Assembly (NCBI GenBank): GCA_002308755.1
Contig: DBVR01000007.1
Coordinates: forward strand, 1-19,959
Reading direction: 5' to 3'
Origin: Christensenella sp. UBA1259
Lineage (GTDB): Bacteria > Bacillota > Clostridia > Christensenellales > Borkfalkiaceae
DNA: 19,959 bases
The translations under genes and the position numbers were made by a program. Shown one piece after another: positions 15,147-19,959 of this stretch (its first letter is position 1; each line of letters opens with the position of its first letter). The notes under the pieces were generated by a model. It searched no databases. It was not told where the DNA came from and worked only from the letters and a program-made list of their open reading frames with translations.

Positions 15147-16553
15147 TTATTTGTTAAGATAATCGTTGTACGCAGGCAAATATTCCTTGGTGTTTTCCAG
15201 CATCTCGTTAAAGAGTTTGCGTGCGTTTTCGTGAGAAATCGTAACGAGCGGATCGTTTGCGAACGCCCTGAACGCCAACTCATAATTTCCGGATATCGCC
15301 GCATCAACCGTAAGTTCCTGATTGTAGGCTACGCGCTGAACGAGATTGTCCACGCCCCGAGGCAACGCACCCGCCGTAACGGGCGTAACGCTGTCGTGCC
15401 CGAAACACGCGTTGGTCTCCACTACGAAACCCAAGGGTAAATTGTTTATTTGTCCGACGTTCGGTAAATTCACGTTGGTAATCATAGACGAAAGTCCCAA
15501 AAGCGCTTTCATCTGCAAGACGCCCTCTTCGCCGGAGGGATTGAGATCCAAAGGCTTTCTGCCCTCGATAATATCCACCGTGTCGCGCTTGAAATCGCCG
15601 AGAACCCTTATTCTCCAGGAAATAGGCGTTAAGCCGAATTCCCACCTATGTACTTCGTCGGGATTTTCCAGATACCATTTTCCGGGGCAGAACTCCGCCA
15701 GATGTCTGTCGCCCGCCGCGGCGATACAGTCGTAGCGTTTAAAGAGATCGAATTTTACGCGGTGTCTGCAGGCAAAATTGCTGTTCATCCAGTTGGTATC
15801 GGGTTTTCCGTAGCCTTTTTCGTAATATTTATCGGCAAAATCCGCATAAATATTCCACATATTCTCGTTTCCGTAACGTGCTTCCGTTATCCAGGTAAAA
15901 TGATTTATCCCTAAAACCTTGGTATGGATATCGTGTCTTTCGAGATTCGTGCCGTAGCGTTCGTTATACGCGTCGCAGATAAGGTTCTGCGTTCTGAATA
16001 CTTCGTGGCAGCAACCGAACGCCTTGATTTTCGGGAAATACCTGTACAGCGCCGCCATACACATGGTCATGGGGTTGGTATAATTTATTACCCACGCTTT
16101 GGGACAGTAATCGCGGATACCTTCCGCAATCACCTTGTACATGGGAATAGTACGCAACGCGCGAACGATACCGCCGGGCCCCGTGGTGTCGCCGACAGAC
16201 TGATAAATGCCGTATTTTTCGGGGGTATGGATATCGCTGCCCATTTCCGTGAAAGTGGCGGGAAGAATAGATATTACCACGAAATCCGCGCCCTGTAACG
16301 CTTCTTTCAGGGTTTCGACGGCGCGGTAAGTCCACTTACCCACCGCCTCTTTCTTCGCGGAATACATATTGCCTATGATCTCGTTAGCCTTGGCGGCATC
16401 CAAATCGATATCGTAAAGATGCACCTGTCCGCTCATTGCGGGTTCCAAAGCCAGATCGCTCATAAGTTTTCTTGCCCAACCGCGCGAACCACCGCCGATA
16501 TAGGCAATTTTCACGTTACTTGCCTTAGTATGATTTTCAAAGTAATTCATCAA
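15147..16553 (-). CDS. GH4 family alpha-galacturonidase-like enzyme (CHEV motif)
   Basis: A 468-residue NAD- and metal-dependent glycosidase. The N-terminal Rossmann fold has IAYIGGGSRGWA (~16-27). The family's nucleotide/metal signature is Cys182-His183-Glu184-Val185, the CHEV motif known from GH4 alpha-galacturonidases such as Bacillus subtilis LplD, and it is followed by GINHF (215-219). GH4 enzymes oxidise C3 of the sugar, eliminate the glycosidic bond and restore the sugar. CHEV members use non-phosphorylated galacturonides, whereas many other GH4 groups need a 6-phosphate. This gene is the best pointer to galacturonic acid as the substrate of the whole operon. Two ATG codons are tandem at the start; GAGG is 8 nt upstream. 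The gene is cytoplasmic and lies 31 nt after the LRR gene. Function by motif and family, not tested. Confidence 0.88.
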   Translation of the reverse strand: MMNYFENHTKASNVKIAYIGGGSRGWARKLMSDLALEPAMSGQVHLYDIDLDAAKANEIIGNMYSAKKEAVGKWTYRAVETLKEALQGADFVVISILPATFTEMGSDIHTPEKYGIYQSVGDTTGPGGIVRALRTIPMYKVIAEGIRDYCPKAWVINYTNPMTMCMAALYRYFPKIKAFGCCHEVFRTQNLICDAYNERYGTNLERHDIHTKVLGINHFTWITEARYGNENMWNIYADFADKYYEKGYGKPDTNWMNSNFACRHRVKFDLFKRYDCIAAAGDRHLAEFCPGKWYLENPDEVHRWEFGLTPISWRIRVLGDFKRDTVDIIEGRKPLDLNPSGEEGVLQMKALLGLSSMITNVNLPNVGQINNLPLGFVVETNACFGHDSVTPVTAGALPRGVDNLVQRVAYNQELTVDAAISGNYELAFRAFANDPLVTISHENARKLFNEMLENTKEYLPAYNDYLNK

Positions 16554-16584
16554 TATATCCTCGACTTACGTTATATGTTTTCTG

Positions 16585-18129
16585 TTACCATAAAGTAGGC
16601 TTGTCGTCCTCGTAGTGCCAATACGTACCCGACGAAGTCGGTTCTTCTTCCGAATAGAACGCAACGGTTACCGTATTTGCCAACAAATGATCGTTGCCCG
16701 ACGCAAAGGAAATCCCCGCCCACTCTGATTCGGAACCTTCGAAATAAACGGTCTGGTAAGGTTTGTAATACTTATCGCCTACTTTTTTCATAAACGCCTG
16801 TTTGCCTACGGTTTTCAGGTTCTTATCGACGACGAGTTTAACGATATACCCGTTATAACGGAAAGCATAGTCGCCGATCGTAGTCAGATTCTTACCGAAA
16901 ACGACTTTGTTTATCTTATAAGTGTTTCGGAAGGCGCTGTCTCCGATTTTAACGCACCCGTCGCCGATAACGAGTCCCGTAATCAACTGTTCGTTATACC
17001 CCGCGTAATCGGCGATCTCGGTAACGTCGTCGGGAATAACGACGTCGGTATTTCTGGTCAGTTCTATCGCGATAACCGCTTTTTTATAGTCTCCACTCTC
17101 CGGCGTACCTTCCGTATAATACACCAACCCGTTTTCGTCTTTGGAAATTCTCGTCGGTTCGTCGCCGCGGCGAACGTACCAGGCGTAATACCCGATCCCG
17201 CCGTTGCCCGACGTTCCCAAAAGAACGTTTACGGAAGAACGGTTGTAAATTTCCCGTAAAAGCCAGCATCTGTCGAACGCCGCGTTGCCGATATCCATAA
17301 GCGACGCGCCGAGAGTTATCTTATATAACTTCCTGCAACCCGCAAACGCATTTTCGCCGACGGTAATAATACCGTCGCCGAGAACTATCTCACGCGTGAA
17401 CAAACAGCTCTCGAAAGCGGACGCGCCTACATTTATCACGTCGTTGCCGAGGCGTATATATTCCACGCTTTCGCAACCGAAAAACGCCTCATCCATAACG
17501 TCGGTGCGCGCGCCGTCGGGGATTTCCACGCCCGTAAGCGCGGTACAGTTTTTAAAGGCTTTAACGCCTATAATTTCGAGACCTCTGCCGAAAGTTACCT
17601 GATATAACCTGGTACAATTTTCAAACGCACCGTCGTAGATCACTTTAAGAGAGTCGGAAAACTCCAACGTCTTTAATCTTACGCAACCGGAAAAGGCGTT
17701 TTTTCCGATACGGGCGACGGAGTCGAATCCCGTAACCGTTTCAACGTTGTTGCAGAAGGCGAAAGCGTCTTCCGCGATATCCGTAACGTTTTTACCGAGC
17801 GTTACTTCCGTTATGTTGGAACAGCCGTAAAAGGCTTTCGTTCCTATATTCGTTACGCTGTCGGGAATAATCACTATTCCTATCTGCGCAACGTAGGAAA
17901 AGGCTTCCGCCCCGATAGCCGTAACGGGCTTACCGTTATATTGCGACGGGATATTTAAGATCCCGTCTTCGTAATCGCCCAAGCCTACAACGGCGTAACT
18001 TTCCCCCGAAAGTTCGTATTCGAGAGAAGGCGTATTTTCTTCGACGGAATTTCCCCCGCAACTTGCAAACGCAAGTCCGAACGCCGAAAAAAGCACGCCT
18101 ATCAACAGAATAAATAATTTTCTTTTCAT
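16585..18129 (-). CDS. BspA-like leucine-rich-repeat lipoprotein
   Basis: A 514-residue exported lipoprotein and the first gene of the operon. The signal peptide (KRKLFILLIGVLF...) ends at Cys24 in FASC, a slightly atypical lipobox. From ~60 to ~305 and again from ~355 to ~465 there are LRR_5/BspA-type repeats with a 23-residue period (IGxxAFxxCxxLxxVxLGxxV...); the region between them (~310-350) is non-repetitive. Such proteins usually bind polymers, host surfaces or partner proteins. In this context it could capture polysaccharide at the cell surface, but it is also possible that it is only transcriptionally linked. GGAG precedes the ATG by about nine bases. The promoter region is shared with the divergent AraC gene. 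Confidence 0.9.
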   Translation of the reverse strand: MKRKLFILLIGVLFSAFGLAFASCGGNSVEENTPSLEYELSGESYAVVGLGDYEDGILNIPSQYNGKPVTAIGAEAFSYVAQIGIVIIPDSVTNIGTKAFYGCSNITEVTLGKNVTDIAEDAFAFCNNVETVTGFDSVARIGKNAFSGCVRLKTLEFSDSLKVIYDGAFENCTRLYQVTFGRGLEIIGVKAFKNCTALTGVEIPDGARTDVMDEAFFGCESVEYIRLGNDVINVGASAFESCLFTREIVLGDGIITVGENAFAGCRKLYKITLGASLMDIGNAAFDRCWLLREIYNRSSVNVLLGTSGNGGIGYYAWYVRRGDEPTRISKDENGLVYYTEGTPESGDYKKAVIAIELTRNTDVVIPDDVTEIADYAGYNEQLITGLVIGDGCVKIGDSAFRNTYKINKVVFGKNLTTIGDYAFRYNGYIVKLVVDKNLKTVGKQAFMKKVGDKYYKPYQTVYFEGSESEWAGISFASGNDHLLANTVTVAFYSEEEPTSSGTYWHYEDDKPTLW

Positions 18130-18174
18130 ATATTTTACGTCTCCGAATCGCCTTTCCGTTTTTTGCTATTTACC

Positions 18175-18203
18175 TTGACAGCCAAGGAAAGCCATGCTAT
18201 AAT
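18175..18203 (+). promoter_or_regulatory. Perfect consensus sigma-A promoter of the second AraC gene
   Basis: TTGACA (18175-18180), a 17-bp spacer and TATAAT (18198-18203), with a predicted start near 18210. The leader to the ribosome-binding site is about 13 nt. A consensus promoter is unusual for a regulator gene and suggests control by repression, self-limitation or weak translation. Confidence 0.88.
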
Positions 18204-18225
18204 AAACGTATATTAATTCTGTAAA
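18196..18225 (-). promoter_or_regulatory. Weak candidate promoter of the eleven-gene operon
   Basis: Read on the minus strand, TTTACA (18225-18220) and TATAGC (18201-18196) are 18 bp apart, giving a leader of roughly 60 nt before the LRR gene. An alternative -10, TATTAT (18204-18199), would leave only 15 bp. It overlaps the strong plus-strand -10 of the AraC gene, so activation by AraC would be a reasonable expectation. This is a weak match. Confidence 0.35.
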
Positions 18226-18231
18226 AGGAGG
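18223..18231 (+). promoter_or_regulatory. Strong Shine-Dalgarno site without a nearby ATG
   Basis: AAAAGGAGG is close to the best possible ribosome-binding site. In the AraC frame the codons that follow are AAG ATT TAT ACG TCT; no ATG, GTG or TTG occurs before the ATG at 18289, 57 nt away. ATT at 18235 (3 nt after GGAGG) or ACG at 18241 (9 nt after it) are therefore the possible starts. Confidence 0.75.
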
Positions 18232-18234
18232 AAG

Positions 18235-19074
18235 ATTTATACGTCTTACTACTATTTACAATACAAAAATCAACCTGCGGGGCACAATATGGGTCCTATG
18301 CACACGCACGATTTTTACGAACTTGAATTTTTAGCGTCGGGCGAACGGAATTACTTTACCAAGTCGCAAATGTATAAGATGAAAGCGCCCACTTTTTTGG
18401 TGATCCCGCCGAGATCTACGCACAAGTTCGAATCGAACGGTTGCGAAGTATATACTCTGCAAATATCCCCTGAAAGTTTAAGCGACGACCAACGCAATTT
18501 CTTAAATCAGGTAGCCAAGAAAGGCGTCGTACACTTTCCTTTGCAAAAACTTGCGTCTCTGCGTTCGACGTACGAGTTTTTGCTGAAAATATATTCTACT
18601 TTCCCGTTCGACACTCACAAAAAAATGATGTTCAATATCTACTTGGGCAAGTTGTTTTTTATGTTATATTCTTATGCGAAAGTCAAGAGCGAAGAAATGC
18701 ACTACTCGCTGATCGAAGATATAAATCCGTCGGTCAACCCCGTTATTTTAAAAGTTCTCGATTATCTGCACAACCATTATAAGGAAAATTTTTCTCTGGA
18801 CGATCTGTGCAAACACTTTCACATTTCCAAATCCTACCTGTCCGCATCTTTTTCGCGCACGACCAACACCACTATTTTCCAGTACAAACTGTCCCTGCAA
18901 TTAGAGGAAGCAAAAAAGTTGTGCCGCGAAACGCGGTATTCCTACGATAAAATCGCGGAACTTACAGGATTTTCGTCAGGCAATTATTTCCGCCTGATCT
19001 TCAAAAAGCACGAAGGGCAAACACCCAACCAACACCGCTACAATTCTTTTGAAAAACGCAAAAAACCCAACTGA
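18235..19074 (+). CDS. AraC-family regulator of the operon; start codon unusual
   Basis: A regulator of 261 residues from the first ATG (18289) or about 279 residues if translation starts at ATT 18235. The N-terminal cupin-type ligand domain contains MHTHDFYELEFL, and the C-terminal half carries the AraC double helix-turn-helix (FSLDDLCKHFHISKSYLSAS and YDKIAELTGFSSGNYFRLIF) with the closing GQTPNQHR motif. The frame upstream of the ATG reads YYLQYKNQPAGHNMGPMHTH, which resembles the usual start of the cupin domain, so the longer form is favoured. A perfect promoter and strong ribosome-binding site precede it, but no standard start codon is in range. The gene is divergent from the LRR gene and is the likely regulator of the eleven-gene operon. 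The inducer is unknown. Confidence 0.88.
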   Translation: MYTSYYYLQYKNQPAGHNMGPMHTHDFYELEFLASGERNYFTKSQMYKMKAPTFLVIPPRSTHKFESNGCEVYTLQISPESLSDDQRNFLNQVAKKGVVHFPLQKLASLRSTYEFLLKIYSTFPFDTHKKMMFNIYLGKLFFMLYSYAKVKSEEMHYSLIEDINPSVNPVILKVLDYLHNHYKENFSLDDLCKHFHISKSYLSASFSRTTNTTIFQYKLSLQLEEAKKLCRETRYSYDKIAELTGFSSGNYFRLIFKKHEGQTPNQHRYNSFEKRKKPN

Positions 19075-19089
19075 TATTCTTATAACTCA

Positions 19090-19125
19090 CCCCGTAAGCC
19101 GTAAAGATACGGCTTACGGGGTTTT
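19090..19125 (+). terminator. Rho-independent terminator of the second AraC gene
   Basis: CCCCGTAAGCCGTA (19090-19103) pairs perfectly with 19108-19121 around the loop AAGA and is followed by TTTT. It begins 16 nt after the AraC stop codon. No U-run lies on the other side, so it is mainly for the plus strand. A smaller 7-bp hairpin (19142-19158) sits between it and the convergent minus-strand gene and might help end that gene. Confidence 0.88.
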
Positions 19126-19163
19126 CGTTACGTTTTATTTGTTCCGAAAAATTCGGAAATCCG

Positions 19164-19959
19164 TTACGATAAGGTGGAACTCCAAACGGGAACACCGCTT
19201 ACTATCGTCCAGCAACCGCTTGCCGCAAACGCCGACAAATCATGGTTAGCGGCTTTAAAGTCAGATTCCGACGTATAGTGATATGCGCCGCGGCAATAAG
19301 GCGAAGCATTTGAATTGCTTACTGCCGTTACATCATGGGCGCCAACAGGCATAATCACACCACTGAGTGTATAAATACCATCGTTTAAATCGTTTGTTCC
19401 GTTAATAACCGAGTCTCTTTGGTTTTCTCCATATCCGCAGGTATAAAACTTTCCAGCACTGGTTTCGTAAAAATAAAATCCACCGAAGTTAGAAACGGCA
19501 TAAGTATTTGTAAAGTCAATAATCGTCTCGTTTCTACGTACATTTTTACCACTGCTAAGATAGTATCTACCTGTTTTAGTTGTTGTGGCAAACGAACCGC
19601 TTGCTTCGAATAATCCGGCACGTATTTGTCCACCACTTGCGTCTGCATAGGTATAATCAAGGTAAATATTATTGAAACTCACCTCTCCCTGTTCAGATTG
19701 ATTAAGTGTCTGGAATAATACGTATTGCTTAATTGTTCCGCCGAAAGACGCTTTAATATAAACGTTTTCGAGAACGAGATCGATACCATAAGTAGCAAGC
19801 ACCGATATGTTCTGACTTGCATCGGTCGTTAGGTTAGTCAAAGCAAAATTCTTGATCGTGCCGCCGTTTACAAGTTCAAAAAGCCCGGACATCACATTAC
19901 CTTTCGGATCCTCCGGAACTGAATCATCTCTTTCCAGTCTTAAGCCGTCTATACAGTAT
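19164..19959 (-). CDS. C-terminal part of a large repetitive surface-type protein (partial)
   Basis: At least 264 codons; the frame stays open to the window edge, so the 5' end is missing. The in-frame GTG/ATG at 19895/19892 is internal rather than the true start, because the frame continues upstream without a stop (for example ERDDSVPEDPKGNVM). The protein is rich in Thr, Ser, Asn, Gly and Tyr. Segments such as GGTIKNFALTNLTTDAS and LVLENVYIKASFGG suggest beta-helix or GLUG-like extracellular repeats. The last 30 residues (ASGCWTIVSGVPVWSSTLS) resemble the ends of large secreted clostridial proteins. No LPxTG anchor or hydrophobic tail is present. A cell-surface or secreted adhesin or polymer-binding protein is likely; the function is not identified. 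Confidence 0.75.
   Translation of the reverse strand, partial: YCIDGLRLERDDSVPEDPKGNVMSGLFELVNGGTIKNFALTNLTTDASQNISVLATYGIDLVLENVYIKASFGGTIKQYVLFQTLNQSEQGEVSFNNIYLDYTYADASGGQIRAGLFEASGSFATTTKTGRYYLSSGKNVRRNETIIDFTNTYAVSNFGGFYFYETSAGKFYTCGYGENQRDSVINGTNDLNDGIYTLSGVIMPVGAHDVTAVSNSNASPYCRGAYHYTSESDFKAANHDLSAFAASGCWTIVSGVPVWSSTLS

Noticed and set aside
1..19959. CRISPR array, toxin-antitoxin pair, insertion sequence or phage defence genes
   Set aside because: No repeat-spacer pattern, transposase-like protein, terminal repeats or defence-type domains were seen.

Overview
The window looks like a chromosomal segment of a Gram-positive, Clostridia-type gut or rumen bacterium; a Christensenellales-like lineage is my guess, not a demonstrated placement. 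The signs are an encoded CCA in the tRNA, Shine-Dalgarno-led genes, near-consensus sigma-A promoters, lipobox lipoproteins, a BspA-type leucine-rich-repeat lipoprotein, DUF4886 and DUF4832 families, AraC regulators, and moderate GC content.

Layout. Bases 1-62 are the 3' part of a tRNA-Tyr gene, followed by a strong terminator (67-109) and a second hairpin (226-258). An AraC-family regulator (325-1203, minus) is divergent from a multidomain SGNH-hydrolase lipoprotein (1311-3545, plus). Both are driven from one mirror-symmetric promoter pair at 1239-1299. A 20-bp bidirectional terminator (3574-3616) separates the lipoprotein gene from a minus-strand operon of eleven genes running from 18129 down to 3643. 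A second AraC regulator (about 18235-19074, plus) is divergent from the first gene of that operon and has a perfect TTGACA-N17-TATAAT promoter. The window ends inside a minus-strand gene for a repetitive, probably cell-surface protein.

The operon in transcription order encodes: a BspA-like LRR lipoprotein; a GH4 enzyme with the CHEV motif of alpha-galacturonidases; a sugar-phosphate-isomerase/epimerase-like TIM barrel; a class-C-beta-lactamase-type serine hydrolase; an alpha/beta-hydrolase esterase; a tandem DUF4886-SGNH double hydrolase; an MBL-fold hydrolase; a PHP-domain phosphoesterase with a large insert; a histidine-phosphatase/metallophosphoesterase fusion; a DUF4832 TIM-barrel protein; and a GH28-like glycosidase. 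Gaps are 12-102 nt and two junctions overlap by 4 nt (ATGA). I see no terminator-like hairpin with a U-tract between the genes. Only the LRR protein has an export signal, so the ten enzymes should act in the cytoplasm. The most economical reading is intracellular breakdown of an imported, ester-decorated, galacturonic-acid-containing oligosaccharide. No transporter, kinase or uronate-catabolism gene is in the window, and the roles of the three phosphoesterase-fold proteins are unknown.

Items most worth a second look are the symmetric divergent promoter (1239-1299), a perfect 16-bp inverted repeat inside the phosphatase-fusion gene (7505-7548), a decayed SGNH gene end that makes the MBL gene flanked by direct repeats (9241-9304 versus 10511-10571), the phosphatase fusion itself, and the second AraC gene, whose strong ribosome-binding site is followed by no ordinary start codon.
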